Below, one piece after another: positions 9,284 to 18,445 of a stretch of 64,000 bases of DNA. Source of the DNA: Pseudomonas cerasi (GTDB taxonomy: Bacteria; Pseudomonadota; Gammaproteobacteria; Pseudomonadales; Pseudomonadaceae). The stretch lies in the NCBI RefSeq assembly GCF_900074915.1, contig NZ_LT222319.1, forward strand, positions 4,063,001 through 4,127,000, read 5' to 3'. The translations under genes and the position numbers were made by a program. Under the pieces are notes generated by a model. That model was not told the origin of the DNA. It made no database searches and saw only the letters and a list, made by a program, of their open reading frames with translations. The stretch's first letter is position 1. Every line of letters begins with the position of its first letter.

Positions 9284-9654
9284 AGAAAACTCCAGGCATC
9301 CGATTTGCCGAGTCGAATATCCGCCGCATGAAGACTGCCTATATTAGGCAGCCCACGAGTCGACCGACTGATTGAATGACGTTCACCACCAGGTGACCAC
9401 AATTGAGACAGACCGGCCAATGAACATCATTGAGCAGTGCCTGAATTGTTTGACGCAAACAATATACTGGATATGAATGACAGTTTGCACAAAGAGAAGG
9501 CCACTGATAGTTTTCGATAACCTTTCTTTATTCGATGATCATCCTGTCGCACGTCGTACGTCATGTGTTGTCTGCGAAGCAAAAAATACCCGTGCGCACC
9601 GGCCGCTTGCCGAACACGCTGTCTGTCGGCGGCGACTCACGCTATTCTCGGCGC
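9284..9654. other. Divergent intergenic region
   Basis: This 371-nt stretch separates the diguanylate cyclase (leftward) from the DUF1853 gene (rightward) and presumably holds both promoters. I see no convincing gene, terminator or repeat in it. An open frame extends the DUF1853 gene upstream to 9535 but lacks family character. Confidence 0.5.
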
Positions 9655-10599
9655 ATGACTCTATTCCCCGGCCTGATCGATCTCCCCCGCCGATTGCGGC
9701 ATTCCGAAGTGCGCGACCTTGCCTGGGTGATCCTCGCCCCGCCCATGCTTGAAACCGCACCCTGGCCGCAACGCCATCCACTGGCGGGCAGCGACTGGGT
9801 GAAAGCCCCACAGCAGCTGGCGGATTTTCTCTGGCAACTGGACCACGACAGCCGTCCGCTGGAAGACTGGCTGGCGCAAGCCAGCACACGAAGACTGGGC
9901 CGCTATTACGAACGGCTCTGGCAATTCGCCGTGCAGCATGCACCGGGGGTGGAAATAATCGCCGCCAACCTGCCCATCAGGCTTGGCAATCAGACGCTGG
10001 GCGAGTTAGACATGCTGTTGCGGGATGGTGAAGGCGTGCACCACGTCGAACTGGCGATCAAGCTCTACCTCGGGCCGCAGGACGGCGATGGCCGCGATCC
10101 GGCGCACTGGCTGGGGCCTGGCTGTCAGGACCGGCTGGACCGCAAGCTGACCCATCTGAGCCAGCATCAGTTGCCAATGTCCGCACGTCCGGAAAGCCGG
10201 GCGACGCTGGCAGCGCTGGGGGTCGAAGCGTTCAATGCACGGTTGTGGCTGGGCGGCTACCTATTGTACCCGTGGCCAGGCTCATGCCAATCCCCTGCCG
10301 GCATTCACCCGCAGCACCTCAAGGGTCGCTGGCTGCACCAGCGTGACTGGCAGTCGTTCCTGGCGCAAAGCCAGCCGGGGCGCTGGCAGCCCTTGCCGCG
10401 CCATGCCTGGCTGGCGCCGGCACTCTACAACCAGGCGTGGAGCGATCAGCAGTTGCACGACTGGCTGAGTGAGCTCGACCCGCTGGCCCCGGCGCAGCTA
10501 TTGGTGCGCCTCAGGGAGAATGCCGAGGGCAATTGGGAGGAAGCCGAGCGGCTGTTTCTGGTGTCGGACCTGTGGCCGAATCTGGCCCAGGTTGTGTAA
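9655..10599 (+). CDS. DUF1853 family protein
   Basis: The 314-aa product starts at the ATG at 9655 (MTLFPGLIDLPRRLRHSEVR), where family resemblance begins. Function unknown. The segment GELDMLLRD followed by VHHVELAIKLYLG (D...ExxxK arrangement) looks like the core of a PD-(D/E)xK nuclease fold, as suggested for this family; that is inference. The last codons (NLAQVV) and the stop lie inside the left inverted repeat of a MITE-like element, so its C-terminus may have been altered by insertion. Confidence 0.85.
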   Translation: MTLFPGLIDLPRRLRHSEVRDLAWVILAPPMLETAPWPQRHPLAGSDWVKAPQQLADFLWQLDHDSRPLEDWLAQASTRRLGRYYERLWQFAVQHAPGVEIIAANLPIRLGNQTLGELDMLLRDGEGVHHVELAIKLYLGPQDGDGRDPAHWLGPGCQDRLDRKLTHLSQHQLPMSARPESRATLAALGVEAFNARLWLGGYLLYPWPGSCQSPAGIHPQHLKGRWLHQRDWQSFLAQSQPGRWQPLPRHAWLAPALYNQAWSDQQLHDWLSELDPLAPAQLLVRLRENAEGNWEEAERLFLVSDLWPNLAQVV

Positions 10600-10744
10600 A
10601 AACGTCACGAGCGAAGGCAAGACAAGGCAAAAACAGGCGAAAACGGCCGGGGTCGCGACCGACTCTAGGTGTTCTAAATGAGCATTTTTCGCCTTTTTTT
10701 AACGCAGTAGTGCCAAGCGCAGTAGTTTTTACACAGCCTGGGCC
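10584..10744. repeat. MITE-like element with 20-bp terminal inverted repeats
   Basis: The left end ggcccaggttgtgtaaaaac (10584-10603) and the complement of the right end (10725-10744) match at 19 of 20 positions. The 161-bp interior holds no open frame and has internal A- and T-rich complementary tracts (gcaaaaacaggcgaaaa against catttttcgcctttttt). It sits between the convergent DUF1853 and ArsB genes and supplies the DUF1853 stop. It may also act as a terminator. The terminal structure suggests a non-autonomous transposable element. Confidence 0.8.
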
Positions 10745-10760
10745 GACACCCGTCATCCGC

Positions 10761-12041
10761 TCAACCCAACCGCAATGCCAGCGCAGCCAGTGTGACCAGC
10801 AGCACAGGCACGGTCAGCACGATGCCGACCTTGAAGTAATAGCCCCAGCTGATAGTGATGCCCTTGCGCTCCAGGACATGTAGCCAGAGCAGCGTGGCCA
10901 GGCTGCCGATAGGAGTGATTTTCGGGCCGAGGTCGCTGCCGATCACGTTGGCGTAGATCATCGCTTCCTGGATGGCGCCGCTGGCATGACTTGCGTCGAT
11001 GGACAACAGCCCGATGAGTACCGTGGGCATGTTGTTCATGATCGAAGACAGGAACGCGGTCATCACACCGGTGCCCATCGCCGCGCCCCAGATGCCATAG
11101 CCCGCTAACCAGTCCAGCAGATTGGCCAGGTAATCGGTCAGCCCGGCGTTACGCAGGCCATAGACCACCAGGTACATACCCAGCGAAAAGACCACGATGT
11201 GCCACGGTGCTTCTTTCATCACCTTGCGCGTCTTGATCGTATGCCCTTTGGCGGCGATGCCCAGCAGCAAAACTGCGCACACTGACGAGATCGCACTGAT
11301 CGGGATGCCCAGCGGCTCAAGGGCGAAACAGCCCACCAGCAGAATCAGCAACACCGCCCAACCGGCCAGAAACGTAGCGCGGTCGTGGATAGCCGTTTCC
11401 GGCTTGTCCAGATGCTCGGGCTCGAACTCGGCGGGAATGTCCCGACGGAAGTACCACATCAGCACGGCCAGGGTGGCGGCGACACTGGCCAGATTCACCG
11501 GCACCATGACGGCTGCGTAACGGTTGAAACCGATCTTGAAGTAATCCGCCGACACAATGTTCACCAGGTTCGAGACCACCAGCGGCAGGCTGGCCGTATC
11601 GGCGATGAAACCGGCCGCCATGACGAACGCCAGCGTCGAGGCAGGCGAAAAGCGCAACGCCAGCATCATGGCAATGACGATCGGGGTGAGGATCAGCACG
11701 GCACCATCGTTGGCGAACAAAGCCGACACCAGCGCGCCGAACAGCACGAACAAGGCAAACAGACGGCGTCCGTTGCCCTTGCCCCAGCGCGCCACATGCA
11801 GCGCTGCCCAGGCAAAGAAACCAGCTTCATCGAGCAGCAGCGTGATGATGATCAGCGAAATGAACGTCGCCGTGGCATTCCAGATGATGCCCCACACCAC
11901 AGCGATGTCACTGAAATGCACGACGCCTGTCAGCAACGCCAGGATTGCCCCCAGTACGGCACTCCAGCCTACGCCCAGGCCCTTGGGTTGCCAGATGACC
12001 AGCGTGATGGTGAACAGGAAAATCAGCGTTGCTATCAGCAT
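10761..12041 (-). CDS. ArsB/NhaD-type anion transporter
   Basis: A 426-aa protein with about 11-12 hydrophobic segments, starting MLIATLIFLFTITLVIWQPKGLG as arsenite pumps of the ArsB family do. NDGAVLILTPIV and NNMPTVLI are the paired core motifs of the ion-transporter superfamily. It probably exports an oxyanion such as arsenite across the inner membrane. The start ATG at 12041 overlaps the stop of the MFS gene (TAATG), so the two are translationally coupled. There is no arsR, arsC or arsH in view, so an arsenic role is family-based only. Confidence 0.85.
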   Translation of the reverse strand: MLIATLIFLFTITLVIWQPKGLGVGWSAVLGAILALLTGVVHFSDIAVVWGIIWNATATFISLIIITLLLDEAGFFAWAALHVARWGKGNGRRLFALFVLFGALVSALFANDGAVLILTPIVIAMMLALRFSPASTLAFVMAAGFIADTASLPLVVSNLVNIVSADYFKIGFNRYAAVMVPVNLASVAATLAVLMWYFRRDIPAEFEPEHLDKPETAIHDRATFLAGWAVLLILLVGCFALEPLGIPISAISSVCAVLLLGIAAKGHTIKTRKVMKEAPWHIVVFSLGMYLVVYGLRNAGLTDYLANLLDWLAGYGIWGAAMGTGVMTAFLSSIMNNMPTVLIGLLSIDASHASGAIQEAMIYANVIGSDLGPKITPIGSLATLLWLHVLERKGITISWGYYFKVGIVLTVPVLLVTLAALALRLG

Positions 12042-13249
12042 TATTTGGTCCGAGGCAGAAGAATCGCGAGGATGCCGAGCAGCGGCAGGTAGGAGCACAG
12101 CGTGTAGACGAAAAGGATGCCGTGGCTGTCGGCCAGATAGCCAAGCAAGGCAGCGCCGATGCCGCCGAAGCCGAACATCAGGCCGAAGAACAGCCCGGCA
12201 ATCATGCCCACGTTGCCAGGCACCAGCTCCTGGGCGTAGACCACGATGGCGGAAAACGCCGAGGCCAGTACAAAGCCAATGATCACACTGAGTACGCTGG
12301 TCCAGAACAGATCGGCGTAGGGCAGCGCCAGGGTGAACGGCGCAGCGCCAAGAATCGAGAACCAGATCACCGCCTTGCGGCCAATGCGGTCACCGATCGG
12401 CCCACCGAAAAAGGTCCCTGCCGCCACGGCGCCCAGAAACAGGAACAGGTGCAACTGCGAGCTGGCGACCGACAGGTCAAATTTCTCGATCAGGTAGAAG
12501 GTGAAATAGCTGGTCAGGCTGGTCATGTAGAAGAACTTGGAAAACACCAGAAACGCCAGCACTGCCAAGGAGGCAATCACACGCTTTCTGGACAGACCAT
12601 GAGTCGCGGCCTGACCGGCCTTGAGCTTGAACAGATTGAGGTGCGCGCGATACCAGCGGCTGATTGCGTACAGCAGCCCCAGCGAGAACAACTCAAACAG
12701 CCCGATCCAGGCGACATTGCCCTGGCCGAACGGGATGATGATCGCCGCGGCCAACAATGGTCCGAACGCCGTGCCCGTGTTGCCACCGACCTGAAAGGTC
12801 GATTGCGCGAGCCCGTAGCGACCACCGGAGGCCAGTCGCGCGATACGCGAGGCTTCCGGGTGGAACGTCGAAGAGCCGATGCCGATCAATGCAGCGGCCA
12901 GCAGGATCAAGGGGAAGCTGCCGACCACCGACATCATCACGATGCCGATCAGCGTGCAGATCGATCCGACGGGCAGTACCAGCGGGTTGGGATGGCGGTC
13001 AGTGTAATAACCGACCCAGGGCTGCAGCAGCGAGGCGGTGATCTGAAAGGTCAGGGTAATCAGGCCGATCTGGGTGAAGCTCAGGTCGTAGCTGGCCTTG
13101 AGCATGGGGTAGATCGACGGAAGGATGGCTTGAATCAGGTCATTGACCAGGTGCGCGAGGGCGACGGCACCGATGATGCGCATCACCAGCGGGCTGGCTT
13201 GGGAGGTGGTCGAGGCCTTCGCCGTCGCGGGCGGAGCACTGGTCGCCAT
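12041..13249 (-). CDS. MFS transporter, fosmidomycin-resistance (Fsr) type
   Basis: A 402-aa major facilitator with 12 membrane segments. The region LAHLVNDLIQAILPSIYPMLK followed by FTQIGLITLTFQITAS is characteristic of the Fsr efflux family, and GDRIGRKAVIW is the MFS loop motif. Predicted proton-driven drug export at the inner membrane; the substrate is unknown. It is the first gene of a two-gene overlapping unit with the ArsB-like transporter. Confidence 0.88.
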   Translation of the reverse strand: MATSAPPATAKASTTSQASPLVMRIIGAVALAHLVNDLIQAILPSIYPMLKASYDLSFTQIGLITLTFQITASLLQPWVGYYTDRHPNPLVLPVGSICTLIGIVMMSVVGSFPLILLAAALIGIGSSTFHPEASRIARLASGGRYGLAQSTFQVGGNTGTAFGPLLAAAIIIPFGQGNVAWIGLFELFSLGLLYAISRWYRAHLNLFKLKAGQAATHGLSRKRVIASLAVLAFLVFSKFFYMTSLTSYFTFYLIEKFDLSVASSQLHLFLFLGAVAAGTFFGGPIGDRIGRKAVIWFSILGAAPFTLALPYADLFWTSVLSVIIGFVLASAFSAIVVYAQELVPGNVGMIAGLFFGLMFGFGGIGAALLGYLADSHGILFVYTLCSYLPLLGILAILLPRTK

Positions 13250-13390
13250 GGTATTTATCCGTAAAAGGGTTCGCGGGTCGCCCGGTACGGATGATTACAA
13301 GATGTGTCACGCGTATCGGGGCGCGCCAATGTGCCATTTTTCGGGGCGACTGTGCCACGTTTTGTTGCGTTTTCGCTGACGGAAATACCT

Positions 13391-13534
13391 TTCGTGACGC
13401 TCCGCGTCACACAGCGGCTCTGTGACATCAGGCGGATTGAAGTTCGACTCGGATTCTCGTTCCCACGCTCCGCGTGGTAATGCAGTTCGTGACGCTCTGC
13501 GTCACACGGCGGTTCTGTGATATCAGGAGGATTG
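13391..13534. repeat. Direct repeats of a Pseudomonas extragenic palindrome
   Basis: Two ~47-bp direct copies (13391-13437 and 13486-13532) begin ttcgtgacgct, continue through cgcgtcac and a ctgtga segment, and differ at about five positions. Between them lies a related palindromic unit, ttcccacgctccgcgtgg. This is a short-repeat family common in P. syringae intergenic DNA. The 434-nt gap between the two transporter genes holds nothing else that I can support. Confidence 0.7.
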
Positions 13535-13683
13535 GTGCTTGGCTCAGGTCACCTTTGCGCCCTTACGGCGCCTTACTTTGAGGGACCAAAGCAAGCAAAG
13601 TCCCAGCTCCGTTTCCGGCCCGACTTCGCTGTTGAAAAGCGCTTGCGGCAGAGGCTGCGGGTTTTAACGCACCACTCCCGCAC

Positions 13684-15021
13684 TCAGGCAATTGACCCCA
13701 CCACCGGCTCCTCACCTGCAACAGGTACATCATGCAGCGAGATTTTCGAGGTTTCCGGCAGGGCCATGCCGCCGGCCATTGCCAGCGCTGCAACTACGAT
13801 GAGGTAGAACGCGGGCGACAGGTTGCTGCCGGTCATGCTGATCAGCCAGGTGGCCATCAGCGGCGCGGTGCCGCCGAACAGGGTGTAGGCCATGTTGTAG
13901 GTGATCGCCGAGGCGGTGTAGCGGGTACGGGTGGGAAAGGTTTCCGACAGCAGTGCGGCCGTTACCACGCCGCACAGCACTGCGCCCACGGCGAGCAGCA
14001 TGACGCCGATGATCGAGGCGATGAACGAGCCGGAGCTGGCCATCAGGAATGATGGAAACACCACGATCATCAACAGAATGCAGGCCGTTGCCATCGTGAC
14101 CCGGCGCCCTACCCGATCCGAATAGGCACCGGCCAGTGGGCAAAGGGCGGCGGCAAAGGCCAGAGCGATCAACGAGACCAGCAGCGCCGTTGCCCTGCTC
14201 AACCCACCGGCCACTTGCAGGTAGGTCGCGAAATAGGTGGTAAACATGTAGAACGACAACGCCGTCAACGACACGAATGCGCCCAGACAGCACATCGCCG
14301 CCGCGTGATGGCGCAAGGTGTCCTTGAGTGGCGAATGGGCAACGGCGTGTTCTTGAGCGACCGCCTGAAACGCCGGGGTTTCATCGAGCTTCCAGCGCAG
14401 GTACAGCCCGACCAGCCCCAGCGGTGCAGCAATCAGAAACGGCAGACGCCAGCCCCAGTTCCCCATCGTCTCGGTCGACAAAAATGACTCCAGCGCGTAG
14501 GCCACCACTGCCGCAGCAGCGAATGCGGAGAACGTCGAGACCGGAACGAAACTGCCGTACCAGGCACGTTGCGTGCGGGGGGCGTGCTCCATGAGGTAAG
14601 CACAGGCGCCGGCATACTCCCCGCCGGCCGAAAAACCCTGCGCGCAGCGAATGATGGTCAGCAGCACCGGCGCCATCACACCGATCGCAGCATAGGTCGG
14701 TAACAGGCCGATCAGTGTGGTAGCACCGGCCATCAGCAGGATGGTCATCGCCAGGGTTTTCTTGCGCCCGATCCGGTCACCCAGCATGCCGAAGAAAATC
14801 CCGCCCAGCGGTCGGAAGGCGAAGGCCACGGCGAACACGGCAAAGGTTTTCAGCAACGCCGCACTGCTGTCGCCGCTGGGGAAGAACTGCAGCGCGATCG
14901 TCGTTGCCAGAAAGCCATACACAGCAAAATCGAACCACTCGACAAAGTTGCCGATGGCCGCAGCGACGATGACTTTTTTTAGCGTGGCAGGATCGACTTG
15001 CTCTACGGTAGGAGTTGTCAT
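13684..15021 (-). CDS. MFS transporter, metabolite:H+ symporter (MHS) family
   Basis: A 445-aa transporter with 12 predicted membrane helices. GNFVEWFDFAVYGFLA in TM1, GDRIGRKKTL between TM2 and TM3 and GFSAGGEYAGA in TM4 are typical of the MHS group (ProP, KgtP, shikimate and citrate carriers), so uptake of an organic acid or zwitterion is likely. The ATG at 15021 has GAGG upstream. An open frame continues further upstream without family similarity. It overlaps nothing and lies 148 nt downstream of the desulfhydrase-like gene. Confidence 0.9.
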   Translation of the reverse strand: MTTPTVEQVDPATLKKVIVAAAIGNFVEWFDFAVYGFLATTIALQFFPSGDSSAALLKTFAVFAVAFAFRPLGGIFFGMLGDRIGRKKTLAMTILLMAGATTLIGLLPTYAAIGVMAPVLLTIIRCAQGFSAGGEYAGACAYLMEHAPRTQRAWYGSFVPVSTFSAFAAAAVVAYALESFLSTETMGNWGWRLPFLIAAPLGLVGLYLRWKLDETPAFQAVAQEHAVAHSPLKDTLRHHAAAMCCLGAFVSLTALSFYMFTTYFATYLQVAGGLSRATALLVSLIALAFAAALCPLAGAYSDRVGRRVTMATACILLMIVVFPSFLMASSGSFIASIIGVMLLAVGAVLCGVVTAALLSETFPTRTRYTASAITYNMAYTLFGGTAPLMATWLISMTGSNLSPAFYLIVVAALAMAGGMALPETSKISLHDVPVAGEEPVVGSIA

Positions 15022-15169
15022 GACTGGCCTCGACGTCTTGATCTGGAATGGATCGATTATCGAGACAGCGACCCGGATGCCCCTCTCCAGAAGTGTCATC
15101 CACGTAGTCAGGGCCGACGTCTCGCCATCGAACTGCGCAGAATTCGTGCCAAAGGCTCTGCCACGTGGT

Positions 15170-16114
15170 TTACAGGCCCATCGCGCGCCGCCCCTGAAGG
15201 CCACCGGTGTGGACGAAGACCAAGCGGGTGCCGGACGCGAAACGACCGGCCAGCACCTCATCATGCAGGGCCAGCAATGCCTTGCCGGTGTACAGTGGTT
15301 CCAGGAGTATGCCGCTCTGAGCCTCGCTGGCGGCAATGAAATCGAGCAGCGCCGCGTCGGTTCTGGCAAAACCGCCGCGGCTGGCATCAAGCAGAACACA
15401 GTTGGGAGGCAGGCACGTACTGGCGTCGGCCTGCGCACCAGCCGCCTCACTCAGCATCGCGATAATGTTTTGCGCGACCCCGTGATCCTCGGGCACAGCC
15501 ATCGCCCCATACACCGGACGAACGCCCGCCTCTGCCAACAGCAAGCCGGCCAGCGTGGTACCGGTGCCTGCCGCCAGCCACCATCCGTGGTAATCGCCCC
15601 AACCCAGATGCCCGAGTTGCTCTTCGACCATTGCCCGCAATCGACCGCAACCCAGAGCACCAGCAAGCCCGCCACCGCCTTCGGCAATCGGATAAAGACC
15701 GGGATAGCGGGACTGCCAGGTCGACCAGAAGCCAGCAGCATGCCGCTCACGATAGCCGGCGTAACCCAGCCAGTGCAGTTGCATACCGAAAGCCTGCAGA
15801 TCGAGCACCGTCGGCGTCTGCTGGGCATGACCACGTAGCAGGCCGACCGTCGGGAAACCGAAGCGCTTGCCTGCAGCGGCCAGGGCATGCAGATGATTGG
15901 AGTGCGCTCCGCCGAGGCTGATCAGTCCCTCGGCACCCGAGTCCACAGCCAGGCTCAGGTGCTCGCTGAGCTTGAACCACTTGTTGCCGCTGATCAGCGC
16001 ATCGATAAGGTCCAGGCGCAGAATCGCAACCTCGACCCCGGCGTCTTGCAGCCAGGGCAGGTTCAAGCGTTCCAAGGGGGCAGTGGGTTGCCAGCCGAGG
16101 GCGTCAAGCATCAT
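15170..16114 (-). CDS. PLP-dependent D-cysteine desulfhydrase / ACC deaminase family enzyme
   Basis: A 314-aa fold-type II PLP enzyme. The cofactor lysine is in SGNKWFKL (about K45), the phosphate-binding region is GGAHSNHLHALAAAG, and HTGGLQGR near the C-terminus is family-typical. Members cleave D-cysteine to pyruvate, ammonia and sulfide or open 1-aminocyclopropane-1-carboxylate; the sequence alone does not decide. Met2 (16111) could equally be the start. It precedes the MHS transporter on the same strand, which could carry its substrate or product. Confidence 0.88.
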   Translation of the reverse strand: MMLDALGWQPTAPLERLNLPWLQDAGVEVAILRLDLIDALISGNKWFKLSEHLSLAVDSGAEGLISLGGAHSNHLHALAAAGKRFGFPTVGLLRGHAQQTPTVLDLQAFGMQLHWLGYAGYRERHAAGFWSTWQSRYPGLYPIAEGGGGLAGALGCGRLRAMVEEQLGHLGWGDYHGWWLAAGTGTTLAGLLLAEAGVRPVYGAMAVPEDHGVAQNIIAMLSEAAGAQADASTCLPPNCVLLDASRGGFARTDAALLDFIAASEAQSGILLEPLYTGKALLALHDEVLAGRFASGTRLVFVHTGGLQGRRAMGL

Positions 16115-16198
16115 GCGCCGCAGTCTACAGACAAGCCGTTTCAGGGTCTTCGTCGATCAGCAGGCTGCGGCGCGAAGCCCTGAATCAGGCATTGTCTG

Positions 16199-18238
16199 TC
16201 ACAGGGTGGCGGCCAGACGTGAGCCCTGGTCGATGGCCCGTTTGGCGTCCAGCTCTGCGGCAACGTCCGCGCCGCCAATCAGGTGCACGCTTTGCCCGCC
16301 GTCGAGCAGTTCGTCATACAGTTCACGCAACGGGTCCTGCCCGGCACAGATCACCACGTTATCCACCGCCAGCAGCTTTTCCTCGCCGTCTTCGCCAATG
16401 CGAATATGCAGCCCTGCATCGTCGATTTTCAGGTACTGCACGGCATTGAGCATCTGCACCTGTTTGTTCTTGAGCCCCGTGCGGTGAATCCAGCCGGTGG
16501 TCTTGCCCAGGCCGTCGCCGACCTTGGAACTCTTGCGCTGCAAGAGAAACACCTGACGTGCCGGCGCGTGGACTTCGGGCTTGACTCCGGCGACACCGCC
16601 GCGGGCCTGCAAGGTCGTGTCGATGCCCCACTCTTTCCAGAAAGCCTCGCGATCCAGACTGGTGGCCACGCCCTGATGCACGAGAAATTCCGACACATCG
16701 AAACCGATGCCACCCGCACCTATCACTGCCACGCGGCGCCCGACCGGCTTGCGCTGCAATATGACGTCCAGATAGCTCAACACCATGGGGTTATCGATAC
16801 CGGGGATGGCCGGTGTGCGCGGCGCGATGCCGGTCGCCAGAATCACCTCGTCAAAACCTGCGCCCAGCAAGTCTGCGGCCTTTACCCGATTGCCGAGGCG
16901 CAACTGAACACCCGTCTCCTGCACTTTGTTGCGGAAGTAACGCAGGGTTTCGGCGAATTCCTCCTTGCCCGGCACGCGCTTGGCGATATTGAACTGGCCG
17001 CCGATTTCGCTGGCCGAATCGAACAGCGTCACCTCATGCCCGCGCTGTGCGGCAACCGTTGCGGCGGCCAGACCGGCAGGCCCGGCGCCCACTACGGCAA
17101 TTTTCCTGACCTGCAGGGTGGGCAGGTAATTGAGCTCGGTCTCGTGGCAGGCACGCGGATTGACCAGACAGCTGGTCAGCTTGCCGCCGAAGGTGTGGTC
17201 GAGGCACGCCTGATTGCAGCCGATGCAGGTGTTGATGCGTTCGGCATGGCCCGCAGCGGCCTTGTTGACGAACTCGGGATCGGCCAGAAACGGACGAGCC
17301 ATCGAGACCATGTCCGCATCACCTTCGCTGAGAATGCGCTCGGCAACTTCCGGGGTATTGATCCGGTTGGTGGTAATCAGCGGGATGTTCACCGAGCCTC
17401 GCAGCTTGGCAGTGACCTTGCTGAACGCGGCGCGCGGCACCTTGGTGGCGATGGTCGGAATGCGCGCTTCATGCCAGCCGATACCGGTGTTGATCAGGGT
17501 CGCTCCGGCCTGCTCGACCGCTTTGGCCAGCTCGACGATTTCTTCCCAGCTGCTGCCGCCTTCCACAAGATCGAGCATCGACAGGCGAAAGATGATGATG
17601 AAGTGTGCCCCGACCGCCTCACGTACGCGCCTGACAATCTCGACCGCCAGACGCATACGGTTTTCATAACTACCGCCCCAACGGTCGGTGCGGTGATTGG
17701 TATGCGCGGCCAGGAACTGATTGATGAAGTAGCCTTCCGAACCCATGATTTCGACACCGTCATAACCGGCACTGCGCGCCAGCGTCGAACAGGTCACGAA
17801 ATCGTCGATCTGCTTTTCGATGCCCTCTTCGTCCAGCTCTCGCGGCGTGAACGGGTTGATCGGCGCCTGAATGGCGCTCGGCGCGACCTGCTTGCGGCTG
17901 TAGGCGTAACGACCGGCATGGAGAATCTGCAGGCAGATCTTGCCGCCAGCCTCGTGCACCGCACGCGTCACGATGCGATGGTGCTCCGCTTCTTCAGCGT
18001 TGGTTAGCTTCGCCGCGCCGTCATAGACACCACCCTCTTCATTGGGCGCAATGCCACCGGTGACCATCAGCCCGACCCCGCCGCGGGCACGCTCGGCAAA
18101 GTAGGTCGCCATGCGCTCGAAGCCGCCCGGCCGCTCTTCAAGACCGGTGTGCATCGAGCCCATCAGGGTGCGGTTGCGCAAGGTCGTGAAGCCCAGATCC
18201 AGGGGGGCCAGCAGGTGCGGATAATGAGCAGCAGTCAT
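16199..18238 (-). CDS. fadH: 2,4-dienoyl-CoA reductase, NADPH-dependent
   Basis: A 679-aa three-domain flavoprotein. The N-terminal FMN TIM barrel of the old-yellow-enzyme class is followed by a cysteine set for one 4Fe-4S cluster (CIGCNQAC then a further Cys about 12 residues on) and a C-terminal FAD/NAD(P) domain with VGAGPAGLAAA. It reduces 2,4-dienoyl-CoA during beta-oxidation of unsaturated fatty acids. The ATG at 18238 (MTAAHYPHLLAPLDLG) has GGAGC upstream, so I prefer it to the in-frame codon at 18259. It stands alone. Confidence 0.95.
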   Translation of the reverse strand: MTAAHYPHLLAPLDLGFTTLRNRTLMGSMHTGLEERPGGFERMATYFAERARGGVGLMVTGGIAPNEEGGVYDGAAKLTNAEEAEHHRIVTRAVHEAGGKICLQILHAGRYAYSRKQVAPSAIQAPINPFTPRELDEEGIEKQIDDFVTCSTLARSAGYDGVEIMGSEGYFINQFLAAHTNHRTDRWGGSYENRMRLAVEIVRRVREAVGAHFIIIFRLSMLDLVEGGSSWEEIVELAKAVEQAGATLINTGIGWHEARIPTIATKVPRAAFSKVTAKLRGSVNIPLITTNRINTPEVAERILSEGDADMVSMARPFLADPEFVNKAAAGHAERINTCIGCNQACLDHTFGGKLTSCLVNPRACHETELNYLPTLQVRKIAVVGAGPAGLAAATVAAQRGHEVTLFDSASEIGGQFNIAKRVPGKEEFAETLRYFRNKVQETGVQLRLGNRVKAADLLGAGFDEVILATGIAPRTPAIPGIDNPMVLSYLDVILQRKPVGRRVAVIGAGGIGFDVSEFLVHQGVATSLDREAFWKEWGIDTTLQARGGVAGVKPEVHAPARQVFLLQRKSSKVGDGLGKTTGWIHRTGLKNKQVQMLNAVQYLKIDDAGLHIRIGEDGEEKLLAVDNVVICAGQDPLRELYDELLDGGQSVHLIGGADVAAELDAKRAIDQGSRLAATL

Positions 18239-18445
18239 GGCGAAGCTCCATCGAGTCAATCACGGAATAGCAAGGACCTCTGCGGGTCCTCTGGTTCATG
18301 GGCAACAGTAAAGACGCATCCCGCCACACACTCAATGACCGAAAGTGACAAGTTATTGATCCAAACGCGCAGTGGCACTTGGCAAGCGCCCGACGCCGCC
18401 CTACCCTAGTCGACAATTTCCCGATGGCCGTCATTCGATCTTTTT

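Noticed and set aside
13684..15450. Long version of the MHS transporter (588 codons)
   Set aside because: The first ~143 codons are antisense-type noise overlapping the neighbouring gene; the ATG at 15021 has a ribosome site and the family N-terminus.
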